41,927 nt of DNA from an uncultured Chloroflexota bacterium. Lineage in GTDB: Bacteria > Chloroflexota > Anaerolineae > Anaerolineales > UBA4823. The stretch covers positions 1-41,927 of the forward strand of contig CAIQIV010000683.1 of NCBI GenBank assembly GCA_903871905.1, in the 5' to 3' direction. Shown in pieces: positions 8,682-16,056 of the stretch. The position numbers were made by a program, and so were the translations under genes. Each line of letters starts with the position of its first letter. Within the stretch, counting starts at the first letter, position 1. The notes under the pieces are model-generated. The model had not been told where the DNA came from. It was given only the letters and a program-made list of their open reading frames with translations, and made no database searches.

Positions 8682-9644
8682 TTATGGTTCTACATAAATG
8701 TTTTCAAACAATGCCTCAGGAGCCGGTTCTGGGCTGGTTTCTGCAAACAGCACAGCCTGGCGCACTTCGGCGGCTACCTTCTCGTCCAGCTCATCCAACT
8801 CAGCCTCGCTGGCGATACCCAGCGTTTCGACCAGCTGCTTGCGGTAGATGCCAATCGGGTCATTTTCCTGCCATTTCTTGACTTCGTCAGCCTGGCGGTA
8901 GCGCTCGGGATCGCCCATGGAGTGCCCGCGATAGCGGTAAGTCATAATCTCCAGGAAGTAAGGGCCTTGACCGCTGCGAATATATGCCATGGCCTCGGCG
9001 GCGGCCTGGATTACATCTAATAAATTCATGCCATCGACACGGCTGTTGGGGATAGCATATCCCTCTGCCTTCTGTCGGATCTGTGAAACGGCGGATGCGC
9101 GCTCAACAGCGGTTCCCATGCCATACTGGTTATTCTCACACACCCACAGCACAGGCAGGTTCCATACCTTTGACAGGTTGACCGCCTCATGGAAGAAGCC
9201 GATGTTGGTAGCGCCATCGCCAAACATGCAGATAGTGACCGCCTTATTGCCCTGGTACTGGTCACCCATGGCAAGGCCGGAGGCGAGAGGCAGGTGCGCA
9301 CCGACAATGGCGTGGCCACCCCAGAAGTTGCGCGTCACATCAGCCATATGCATTGATCCCCCCTTGCCCTTGGAGCAGCCGGTAGCTTTGCCCAGCAGCT
9401 CTGCCAGGACCTGGGTGGCAGGGATACCGCAGTTAATGGCCACGCCATGGTCGCGATAAGCGGTAATTACCCGGTCCTCGGGCCGGCGCGCTGCCACCAG
9501 GCCAGTGCTCACGGCTTCCTGCCCGATATAAAGGTGTAAGAATCCGCCGATCTTTCCCTGTTGGTAGAGCTGCGCCGCCTCTTCTTCCACGCGGCGGATC
9601 AGCACCATTTGATAGTATAGTTCGAGGTATTCCTTTTTCTCCAT
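8682..9644 (-). CDS. pdhA: 2-oxo acid (pyruvate) dehydrogenase E1 component, alpha subunit
   Basis: The 320-residue protein is a typical E1 alpha subunit. The thiamine diphosphate motif runs from GDG (142-144) to NN (171-172), with the usual GATNIGFFHEAVNLSKVW between. The substrate-channel segment SKGKGGSMHMAD and the regulatory-loop region YRYRGHSMGDPERYR, whose serine is the phosphorylation-loop position in eukaryotic homologues, are both present. It decarboxylates the 2-oxo acid and passes the acyl group to the E2 lipoyl lysine. AAAGGA lies about 7 nt before the ATG. It follows the CBS-domain gene by 26 bp, so it is probably the second gene of a four-gene operon. The PdhA versus AcoA assignment is not certain. 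Confidence 0.95.
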   Translation of the reverse strand: MEKKEYLELYYQMVLIRRVEEEAAQLYQQGKIGGFLHLYIGQEAVSTGLVAARRPEDRVITAYRDHGVAINCGIPATQVLAELLGKATGCSKGKGGSMHMADVTRNFWGGHAIVGAHLPLASGLAMGDQYQGNKAVTICMFGDGATNIGFFHEAVNLSKVWNLPVLWVCENNQYGMGTAVERASAVSQIRQKAEGYAIPNSRVDGMNLLDVIQAAAEAMAYIRSGQGPYFLEIMTYRYRGHSMGDPERYRQADEVKKWQENDPIGIYRKQLVETLGIASEAELDELDEKVAAEVRQAVLFAETSPEPAPEALFENIYVEP

Positions 9645-9670
9645 TAATGTTCCTTTATCATTCCGGTCGC

Positions 9671-10078
9671 TTATACGCTGTGACCCCAGCCGATTTCTTC
9701 TGCTGCGGTGAAAATATCGGTGACCGATATCAGCCCAATTAACTCCCCCTCAGGTCCGGCAACAGGCATGTGGTGGACTTTTAGCTGCTGCATCCTGGCA
9801 GAGCATTCTTGAAGAGTCCATTCTGGATCGGCAGTGATAATCGGAGCAGTCATGATCTCGCTCACGCGGGTTTCAGCAGGATTGCGATCCCCTGCAATGA
9901 TCTTGTCGCGGATATCGGTTGTTGTGACGATCCCGTAAGAAGGATTGTCATCAGCGGTGGCAACAACCAGGCTGTGGATGTTGCGCCGCCGCATTAATGT
10001 TAATGCATAAGAAACTGAGCTGTCCGGATCGACCACAATAACCGGTTTGCTCATCCAGTCGCGCACCTTGGTGGGCAT
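9671..10078 (-). CDS. tandem CBS-domain protein, first gene of the dehydrogenase operon
   Basis: The frame is open upstream, but the start is set at the ATG at 10078 because GGAGG lies 6 nt before it and homology begins there. This gives 135 residues: two CBS repeats and little else. CBS 1 spans VRDWMSKPVIVVDPDSSVSY to YGIVTTTDIRDKII. CBS 2 spans VSEIMTAPIITADPEWTL to LIGLISVTDIFTA. CBS pairs bind adenine nucleotides and act as energy-state sensors. Standing at the head of the E1/E2 genes, it may report AMP/ATP or NAD(H) status to the complex or act elsewhere; this is inference from position. The start further upstream (10177) would run through the promoter and palindromes and is rejected. 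Confidence 0.92.
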   Translation of the reverse strand: MPTKVRDWMSKPVIVVDPDSSVSYALTLMRRRNIHSLVVATADDNPSYGIVTTTDIRDKIIAGDRNPAETRVSEIMTAPIITADPEWTLQECSARMQQLKVHHMPVAGPEGELIGLISVTDIFTAAEEIGWGHSV

Positions 10079-10119
10079 GTGAACCTCCAGAGCGTTTGTT
10101 ATTTGGAATAATACCGTTG

Positions 10120-10135
10120 ATCCCCGATTGGGGAT
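10120..10135. repeat. inverted repeat just downstream of the CBS/dehydrogenase promoter
   Basis: ATCCCC and GGGGAT (10120-10125, 10130-10135) flank a 4-nt loop. The position overlaps the predicted transcription start, where a repressor site or a 5' UTR hairpin could act. Confidence 0.45.
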
Positions 10136-10142
10136 TATATCA
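10134..10142 (-). promoter_or_regulatory. extended -10 promoter of the CBS-pdh operon
   Basis: On the minus strand the bases read TGATATAAT, a perfect -10 with the TGn extension. No good -35 lies 16-18 bp upstream, as is usual for extended -10 promoters. The start of transcription would be near 10127, about 50 nt before the CBS ATG. Confidence 0.5.
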
Positions 10143-10165
10143 CTTCCCTTGACCCGAGAAGGATA

Positions 10166-10180
10166 GAATTGAGTCAATTC
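10166..10180. repeat. perfect 15-bp palindrome upstream of the CBS-pdh promoter
   Basis: GAATTGA-G-TCAATTC is a perfect dyad centred at 10173, about 30 bp upstream of the -10 and 12 bp past the stop of the sigma-like gene. The size and position fit a regulator-binding site. There is no T-run, so a terminator is less likely. Confidence 0.45.
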
Positions 10181-10192
10181 AGGTAAAGAATC

Positions 10193-12610
10193 CTATTTAT
10201 TTTGCGCAGGTGGGGTGGCGCAGGTCTCCATGCCCTTTGTTTCCGGAGGCGGAAATGGAATGCCCCAGGAGTTGACCGGGGCGTCGGCAGGTATCCCAGG
10301 ATTATCTGGAGTTAACGACTGGCGGTATACCACCTGGCGGCTGGCAGCATGGAACACAATGAGCTCGGCAGTATTTGTTGGGGGTGCCATCCCGATCAAC
10401 GCCAGGTAAATCCCATCTGGGCTCCAGGTCAGGCTGTGAGCATAGGTTAAATCCATCAGAGGCAGGTATTCGCCAGTAAACAGATCAAGCAGGTAAGCCC
10501 CATCCTGTTGTTCCGGGTGACCATACCCAAAGACAGCCAGGGTGCGGTTATTGGGGGCGAGGGAAAAGTCAGCCGCCTGGAAACCGTTCATGGGTTGGTA
10601 GATGGTACCCGGGTCACGCAAGTTGAACCAGCGCAAGCCGCCGTCCAATCCCTGATCACCAGCGGACCAGGGGGTAAAGACCAGCAGGCTTCCATCCTGA
10701 GAGCGCTGGCAGGTCACGGTCCAGGGGAGGCCCATTTCAATTTGTCCCAGGAAAAAACCATCCGCAAACAGCTGGGCGCTGCCGGGCGCAGGCTCCCTGG
10801 CAAGGTTGACATCCGGGATCATGGGCTGGGAGCGCAGCTGGTCGAATTGAAAGACCAGCGGGCCCTGGGAAGGATTGAAACCGGGATCCGCAGGGGTAAG
10901 CGGCAGGAGCCCTCTCCCGGCGTCCCCCGGGCTGGCAACCTGGCGCGGCTGCTCGGTTCCTGGGCCGGCGATCTGGCCCTGGGCATCCAGGGTGTAAGCT
11001 CGCTGCCAGGGATACTGCTCGTTGAGCAGCTCGGGAGGAATTTCTGGGTCAAATTGGACCTGTGAAACGATAAAATCAGAGAGGATCACCTGCCCATCCG
11101 GGCCGCCGTACCATCTTTCTCGTAAGACCAGGCCTGTGCTCGCATCAACGGTCAGGCGAGCCTGTCGTTTTCCATCAGGGTTGTACCAATCAACCTCAAC
11201 CGACTGCCGCCCCACTGATTGCGATGTGTCTACCACCTGGAAGCCCCCACCGCGCTCGGTCCACTGCTTGCCAAGCGCAAACACCGGTCCCTGCACCTGG
11301 GGGCTGCGCAGGAACTGCGCCACGCCGGCGATCCAGGCAGGGTCCTGGGATGGGTCCTGGTCGACTGGGTGCAGCAGATCGACCTTTTCAGCTGTCTGGC
11401 GAAGCAAGGCCAGCGGGGCCCTGTCTGCCGGACCAAAGAGCAGGATCCGTGCTGCAGGCTGCGCCACCCACGCCTGCAAACGGGTTTTGACCGGCGGACC
11501 AATATAACTTGGGGGGCCGTAATAGATAACCTGGGCATCCAGCCAAAGATTGTTCCAAAATTGAGCGCTGGAGGCCAGGCGCTGCAGGATTTGGTCGGAT
11601 GTCGAGTCAAAAGTCAGGGAATCCGAGGTTTTTGCCAGGGAACCTGTGCCGCTCCATTGCAGCGCACCGGGCACGAAGCTGGGGTTGGATAACAGGCGGG
11701 TGTTCCACAGCCAGGCGGTTTGCGCGGCAACTGAGGTGGAATATGCCTCGCTGCCAGGTAGCGGCGGTGTGTAAACCTGGAATTGGGGCGGCAATGATGG
11801 CAGGGTGAGGGGTTCTGGAGTGGCATCGGTTGTGGGATCGGGAATCATGCGGCTGACCACCCAGATCAAGCCAACCACGATAGCCAGTCCGATGACGGTG
11901 AGCAGGACTTCTGCCAGCGGCGTCAGGCGCCCCCTGCGGGCTTTGCGGCGTGTCAGGTTGGCCTGGATCCAGTTGATCACCGCCTGCTGGTCGTACTGGG
12001 TCAGGTCAGCTTCGGGCCAGCGCTGCCGCAAAGCCTGCCTGGGTTGGTCCTCAATATCCTTGAACCTGTATCCCGCGCTGTGCATCAGATCAAGCAACTC
12101 GTTGGTGATCGCATCCACCTGGGAGTTCAGGGCTTTTTCCTTGACCCGCAGGATGGCGGCAGACTCTGACAGCGGCCAATCCAGCACCTCGGAAAAGATC
12201 AGCGCAAGGCGAGCTTTCTCGTCCTGCATGTCAAAAATGCGCCAGACGAACTCGTAAGCGGGGATTTCTGGGTCTTCGCTTTCTTGATCAGATTGGGCAG
12301 GTGAGTAAGTCGGTTTTGGCGGATTTCGCTGCCGGCGCATCTTCTGGCAGGTTTGCAGCGCCTGTCCCCCCAGCCAGGTGCGGATTCCGCTGGCATGACG
12401 AAAGCGGTGAACATTCATGGCTGCGGCGATGAATGTTTCCAGGGCTGCAACCTGGGCATCCCCTGGATTATCCAACAGACACAGGCACAGGCGGAAGACC
12501 TCGGAATAATGCTCGCGCACCAGGACCTCAGCCAGCATGGATGGACTGGCCTGCCCACTCTGCAGCATCCATTCCAGGTCAGACGATAACTGCGGCTCAG
12601 GTTCAAACAT
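10193..12610 (-). CDS. membrane-tethered ECF-sigma-like protein with exported LolA/RseB-like and beta-propeller regions
   Basis: The 805 residues start at the ATG at 12610; the frame is open further upstream but runs into the opposing gene. Residues about 28-95 resemble ECF sigma region 2 (VFRLCLCLLDNPGDAQ...ETFIAAA, then RFRHASGIRTWLGGQ and MRRQRN). Residues about 118-178 resemble region 4 (ARLALIFSEVLDWPLSESAAILRVKEKALNS), somewhat degenerate. One membrane helix follows (231-254) after an arginine-rich stretch, so the sigma part is cytoplasmic and the rest exported. The outer part has a Pro/Thr-rich linker, a region (about 290-530) whose end (LTVDASTGLVLRERWYGG, then FDPEIPPELL) resembles the LolA/RseB fold, and a C-terminal beta-propeller (about 640-780, SLAPNNRTLAVFGYG, LTWSPDGIYLALIG). 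Divergent from a YhfC protease gene. Whether the sigma part still binds RNA polymerase is unknown. Confidence 0.8.
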   Translation of the reverse strand: MFEPEPQLSSDLEWMLQSGQASPSMLAEVLVREHYSEVFRLCLCLLDNPGDAQVAALETFIAAAMNVHRFRHASGIRTWLGGQALQTCQKMRRQRNPPKPTYSPAQSDQESEDPEIPAYEFVWRIFDMQDEKARLALIFSEVLDWPLSESAAILRVKEKALNSQVDAITNELLDLMHSAGYRFKDIEDQPRQALRQRWPEADLTQYDQQAVINWIQANLTRRKARRGRLTPLAEVLLTVIGLAIVVGLIWVVSRMIPDPTTDATPEPLTLPSLPPQFQVYTPPLPGSEAYSTSVAAQTAWLWNTRLLSNPSFVPGALQWSGTGSLAKTSDSLTFDSTSDQILQRLASSAQFWNNLWLDAQVIYYGPPSYIGPPVKTRLQAWVAQPAARILLFGPADRAPLALLRQTAEKVDLLHPVDQDPSQDPAWIAGVAQFLRSPQVQGPVFALGKQWTERGGGFQVVDTSQSVGRQSVEVDWYNPDGKRQARLTVDASTGLVLRERWYGGPDGQVILSDFIVSQVQFDPEIPPELLNEQYPWQRAYTLDAQGQIAGPGTEQPRQVASPGDAGRGLLPLTPADPGFNPSQGPLVFQFDQLRSQPMIPDVNLAREPAPGSAQLFADGFFLGQIEMGLPWTVTCQRSQDGSLLVFTPWSAGDQGLDGGLRWFNLRDPGTIYQPMNGFQAADFSLAPNNRTLAVFGYGHPEQQDGAYLLDLFTGEYLPLMDLTYAHSLTWSPDGIYLALIGMAPPTNTAELIVFHAASRQVVYRQSLTPDNPGIPADAPVNSWGIPFPPPETKGMETCATPPAQNK

Positions 12611-12644
12611 GATGTTGGTCGGATCCTGAAATAAGACCGTCCTG

Positions 12645-12653
12645 AGTATATCA
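12645..12653 (-). promoter_or_regulatory. extended -10 of the sigma-like gene
   Basis: The minus strand reads TGATATACT, which places the transcript start about 28 nt before the ATG at 12610. It has the same form (TGATAtAnT) as the extended -10 of the CBS-pdh operon. Confidence 0.4.
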
Positions 12654-12661
12654 CCCTGGAG

Positions 12662-12667
12662 TATACT
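12662..12667 (+). promoter_or_regulatory. -10 element of the yhfC-ABC operon
   Basis: TATACT lies 20 bp before a strong Shine-Dalgarno sequence. It sits within the symmetric AGTATACT, so it also reads as a -10 on the other strand. No clear -35 is present. Confidence 0.35.
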
Positions 12668-12686
12668 TAACCTTAGAACTTCATTT

Positions 12687-12695
12687 GGAGGTGAT
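12687..12695 (+). promoter_or_regulatory. strong Shine-Dalgarno sequence that sets a CTG start
   Basis: GGAGGTGAT is a 9-nt anti-SD match. The only in-frame start candidate at normal spacing is CTG at 12698, 6 nt after GGAGG. The next in-frame ATG is 48 nt away. Confidence 0.65.
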
Positions 12696-12697
12696 AT

Positions 12698-13567
12698 CTG
12701 AACATTCTGTATGTAACCTATCCTCTCAATGCCCTGCTGATGGTCAGCCTCCCCCTGATCCTGGCATTCTACCTGATGCACCATTTCAAATTGGGATGGC
12801 GCCTGTGGTGGATTGGCGCGGCCACTTTCGTGCTGTCTCAGGCTGGTCATATCCCCTTCAACATAGGGGTGGGATACCTGCTGAGAAACTTGATGGTTGG
12901 CTTGACCCAGCCCTGGACGCTGATCATTCAGGCTGTGTTCCTGGGGTTGAGCGCCGGGTTGTGGGAGGAAATGGCGCGTTATGCAGCTTACCGCTGGTGG
13001 GCCAGGGAGGCGCGTTCCTGGCCGAAGGGTGTGCTGATGGGCGCCGGGCACGGTGGGATTGAATCCATGCTGTTAGGCCTGCTGGTATTGATTACCTTCT
13101 TTCAAATGTTTGCCATGCAGGGGCTGGATCCATTGGCCCTGCCAGTTGAACAGCGCCAGTTGGTTCAGCAGCAGATGGCTGCCTACTGGTCTGCTCCCTG
13201 GTATGCCACCCTACTGGGCGCGGTGGAGCGAGTTTTTGCCATGGCGCACCAGATCCTGTTTTCCGTGCTGGTACTCCAGGTTTTTGTGCGCCGCCAGAAC
13301 CGCTGGTTGTGGCTGGCTGTAGCCTGGCATGCCCTGATTGATGCAGTGGCTGTGTACAGCGTGGCGACCTGGGGTCCATACCTGACCGAAGCGCTCCTGG
13401 CAGTAGAGACTGTTTTTGCAGTGCTGGTGATCTTTGCTTTACGCCAACCTGAAACGCCGCAGCCAGAGGCGCCGGCGCCTTCTCCCTCCACCCACCCTCT
13501 GAACGGGAACTCCTTGCCCGTAATAGAAGAGACGTTGGAGAATATTGAGGGAACCCGGTTCGATTAG
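12698..13567 (+). CDS. yhfC: YhfC-family intramembrane metalloprotease (PrsW/CAAX-protease superfamily)
   Basis: This polytopic protein has about 8 predicted helices and is 289 residues from the CTG start, or 275 from the ATG at 12740. The metal-site motifs of the YhfC (DUF2324) family are all present: EExxR in LWEEMARY (E90, E91, R94, counting from the CTG), HGGIE in GAGHGGIESM (H118, E122), the histidine of AMAHQILFS (H184) and that of WHALIDA (H211). The CTG is chosen because it follows the strong ribosome-binding site and its 14 extra residues complete the first membrane helix. The superfamily includes PrsW, which cleaves the anti-sigma RsiW in Bacillus. Position opposite a membrane-tethered sigma-like gene suggests that protein as a substrate, by inference. 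The ABC ATPase gene follows after 2 bp. Confidence 0.88.
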   Translation: MNILYVTYPLNALLMVSLPLILAFYLMHHFKLGWRLWWIGAATFVLSQAGHIPFNIGVGYLLRNLMVGLTQPWTLIIQAVFLGLSAGLWEEMARYAAYRWWAREARSWPKGVLMGAGHGGIESMLLGLLVLITFFQMFAMQGLDPLALPVEQRQLVQQQMAAYWSAPWYATLLGAVERVFAMAHQILFSVLVLQVFVRRQNRWLWLAVAWHALIDAVAVYSVATWGPYLTEALLAVETVFAVLVIFALRQPETPQPEAPAPSPSTHPLNGNSLPVIEETLENIEGTRFD

Positions 13568-13569
13568 AG

Positions 13570-14481
13570 ATGATCCAGGCGCACGAACTGACTAAGGAAT
13601 TTGACGGCACCCTGGCGGTCGACCGACTGACCCTGGATGTGCAGGCGGGTGAGGTTTTTGGCTTCCTGGGGCCTAACGGTGCAGGTAAAACCACAACGGT
13701 TCGCCTGTTATCCAGCCTGATTGCTCCCACTCGAGGCAGCGCCCGGGTCAATGGGTATACCCTGGGAAAAGACGACACCCATATCCGCCGCACGGTGGGG
13801 GTTCTGACCGAATCTCCAGGCCTGTATGACAATTTGACGGCTGAATACAATCTGTTGATCTTTGCAAAATTGTACGAGGTCAAGGATCCCAAGTACCAGG
13901 TGGAAAAATACCTGCGCATGCTGGGTTTGTGGGAGAGACGCTTTGAAAGCGTGGGTGTATTTTCCAAGGGGATGCGCCAGAAGCTGGCCATAGCCCGCGC
14001 ACTGCTGCATGAGCCGCCGCTGCTATTCCTGGATGAGCCAACAGCAGCACTGGATCCCGAGTCTGCTCATCTTGTGCGAGATTTTATTGCCGATCTGCGC
14101 AGCCAGGGACGCACCATTTTCCTGTGTACGCACAACCTGGACGAAGCGGACCGCCTGTGTGACCGGATTGCGGTGTTCAAGAAACGCCTGCTGGTGGTGG
14201 ATACACCAGCACGCCTGCGCTCTCAAGTTTTTGGCCGGCGGGTGGTATTCCATCTGGAGAATGCAACAGAGCATCTGGCTGGTGTGGTGGCGGTTTTCCC
14301 ATTTGTCACAGAGACGAAAATCCTGGACAATAAGCTGGTGGTGATGCTGGACGATCCGGAAGTCCGCAATCCGGAACTGGTGTGCGCCCTGGTGGAAGCG
14401 GGGGCGCGTATCCGCTTCGTGGGAGAACTGCGCCATTCACTGGAAGATGTGTACCTGCAGTTGGTAAAGAACCATGAATAA
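13570..14481 (+). CDS. ABC exporter ATP-binding protein (CcmA/NatA type)
   Basis: A 303-residue ATPase with Walker A GPNGAGKT, signature FSKGMRQK in place of LSGGQ (usual in the CcmA/NatA exporter group), Walker B LLFLDEPTAALDP and the switch histidine in CTHNLDEA. Residues from about 225 form a C-terminal regulatory extension seen in this group. It starts 2 bp after the yhfC stop and overlaps the permease gene by 8 nt, so the three are translated from one message. It powers the permease encoded next. The substrate is unknown; relatives export antibiotics, sodium, lipids or peptides. Confidence 0.93.
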   Translation: MIQAHELTKEFDGTLAVDRLTLDVQAGEVFGFLGPNGAGKTTTVRLLSSLIAPTRGSARVNGYTLGKDDTHIRRTVGVLTESPGLYDNLTAEYNLLIFAKLYEVKDPKYQVEKYLRMLGLWERRFESVGVFSKGMRQKLAIARALLHEPPLLFLDEPTAALDPESAHLVRDFIADLRSQGRTIFLCTHNLDEADRLCDRIAVFKKRLLVVDTPARLRSQVFGRRVVFHLENATEHLAGVVAVFPFVTETKILDNKLVVMLDDPEVRNPELVCALVEAGARIRFVGELRHSLEDVYLQLVKNHE

Positions 14482-15265
14482 GATCCTCACCGTATTGAAA
14501 AAAGAATGGGCGGAGCTCTTCAAAAACCGCATGGTGTTGTTTACCGTGGCTTTCTTACCATTAATCCTGACCGCCATCCCCCTGGTAATCCTGTTTACCA
14601 TGGGCCGCAGCGCTGATTTGCAGGGGATGAGCACGGATTTGCCGAAGCAGTTCAATGCCTTCTGCCCGGAAGGTCTGTCCGGCGGGGATTGTTTCCAGGT
14701 GTACCTGGTTAGCCAGTTCATGATCATGTTCATGATCCTGCCTCTTGCAATCCCGGCGACTATTGCCTCTTACTCGATCGTGGGTGAGAAAACCAACCGC
14801 AGCCTGGAACCGCTGTTGGCGACGCCGATCACCACGACCGAGCTGCTGGTCGCCAAGAGCCTGGCAGCAGTGGTGCCTGGGGTGCTGGCGACTTATGTCG
14901 CATTCGCGGTCTTTGCACTGGGGGCATGGATCCTGGTGCCCAGCAGAGTCCTGTTCCAGGCACTGCTGGATGTACGCTGGCTGCTGGCGGTCATGATAGT
15001 CGGTCCCTTAATGGCCTTGATGGCGGTCAACACCAGCATCATGGTTTCGTCGCGGGTGAACGATCCCCGCGTTGCAGAACAGCTTTCTATGGTGGTGATC
15101 CTGCCGGTGCTGGCGTTTTTCTTTGCCCAGCTTGCCGGTTTGTTTATCATCAACCGCCAGGTGATCCTGCTGGCCTGTCTGGTGTTGTTGGTGGTGGATG
15201 CCGGGATGGTGTACCTGGCAGTGCGCTTGTTTCAACGGGAGACAATCCTGACCCGATGGAAATAA
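14474..15265 (+). CDS. ABC-2 type permease
   Basis: This 263-residue integral membrane protein has six predicted helices. The first (about 22-43) is followed by an extracytoplasmic loop holding two cysteines (AFCPEGLSGGDCFQV) that could form a disulfide. The helical hairpin YSIVGEKTNRSLEPLLATPI is the conserved coupling segment of ABC-2 permeases (NatB/CcmB style). It overlaps the ATPase gene by 8 nt and the next gene by 10 nt, and it pairs with the ATPase to form an exporter. A single permease gene implies a homodimer. Confidence 0.92.
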   Translation: MNKILTVLKKEWAELFKNRMVLFTVAFLPLILTAIPLVILFTMGRSADLQGMSTDLPKQFNAFCPEGLSGGDCFQVYLVSQFMIMFMILPLAIPATIASYSIVGEKTNRSLEPLLATPITTTELLVAKSLAAVVPGVLATYVAFAVFALGAWILVPSRVLFQALLDVRWLLAVMIVGPLMALMAVNTSIMVSSRVNDPRVAEQLSMVVILPVLAFFFAQLAGLFIINRQVILLACLVLLVVDAGMVYLAVRLFQRETILTRWK

Positions 15266-16056
15266 GACTGCTTTTCCGCTGTGCAGTCCGTGTATGCCGG
15301 GAAAAGACCTGGCTGTGGTTGATGTTCCTGCTTGCCTGCCTGCTGGCCTGGGTTAGACCGGTATTGGCTCAGGATGAGGCGGATCTTGAACTGCGAATCT
15401 CGCGCACCATGGGCTATTCTTCTGGCTCAGGCAGGATCCAGGGTTTGTTTAAGCTGAAAGCTGCTGGTCCGGCAGACCTGGCGCGGGTCGCTTTTTTCGT
15501 CGATGATCAACAGATCGGCACAGATGAAGCTGCCCCGTTTGAACAGGGGTTCAGTACCGACAATTATGGACTGGGGATGCATACCTTATATGCTGTGGGG
15601 GTGACCAGCGGGGGCAGGCAGCTGCGCTCAAATGAGGTCCGGGTGGAGTTTGTCTCTGCCCAGGAAGGCTGGCAGGCTGCCCTGCGGATAATGGTGCCTA
15701 TCCTGGCTTTGACCTTTGGGATCATGGTTATCTCTTACATCTTTGTTTTCCTTGCAGGGAAAAAAGAAAGCCAGGTTGCCCTGGGAGCGCCGCGGCACTA
15801 TGGGATCGCTGGGGGAGCAATCTGCCCTCGCTGCAAAAGGCCTTTCTCTATGCACCTGCTGGCCCCTAACATGGCTTTGAAAAAGTACGATCGCTGCCCA
15901 TTCTGTGGCAAATGGAGCCTGGTGCGCCCGGAGACCAGGCTTAAGCTGCAGGAGGCAGAAGCTGCGGAGCTGCAACTGCCAGCGCTGCCGGTTGAAGAAA
16001 GCGATGGCGATCGGTTAAAAAAAGACCTGGAAAATTCCAGGTATACGGATCTTTAA
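15256..16056 (+). CDS. membrane protein with exported Ig-like domain and cytoplasmic zinc ribbon
   Basis: The start is the ATG at 15256, which overlaps the permease stop by 10 nt; the frame stays open further upstream inside the permease gene but has no supporting signal there. The 266 residues begin with a signal peptide or anchor (about 18-38, ending PVLAQ). A beta-rich Ig-like domain follows (about 43-133, VAFFVDDQQIGTDEAAPFEQ), then a membrane helix (146-167) and a cytoplasmic tail with a four-cysteine zinc ribbon (CPRC 190-193, CPFC 214-217). The tail ends with acidic/basic helices. I know no named family for the whole. Its place suggests an accessory or sensory part of the exporter. Confidence 0.85.
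   Translation: MEIRLLFRCAVRVCREKTWLWLMFLLACLLAWVRPVLAQDEADLELRISRTMGYSSGSGRIQGLFKLKAAGPADLARVAFFVDDQQIGTDEAAPFEQGFSTDNYGLGMHTLYAVGVTSGGRQLRSNEVRVEFVSAQEGWQAALRIMVPILALTFGIMVISYIFVFLAGKKESQVALGAPRHYGIAGGAICPRCKRPFSMHLLAPNMALKKYDRCPFCGKWSLVRPETRLKLQEAEAAELQLPALPVEESDGDRLKKDLENSRYTDL

Noticed and set aside
10079-10177. Upstream start of the CBS gene
   Set aside because: It lies in the promoter and palindrome region; the ATG at 10078 has GGAGG at correct spacing and begins the CBS homology.
12611-13051. Upstream extension of the sigma-like gene by 147 codons
   Set aside because: It overlaps the conserved YhfC gene on the other strand, has Pro/Gln/His-rich shadow-like composition, and would run through both promoters.
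13092-13991. 299-codon minus-strand frame across the YhfC/ABC boundary
   Set aside because: It crosses two conserved plus-strand genes and has no recognisable domain.
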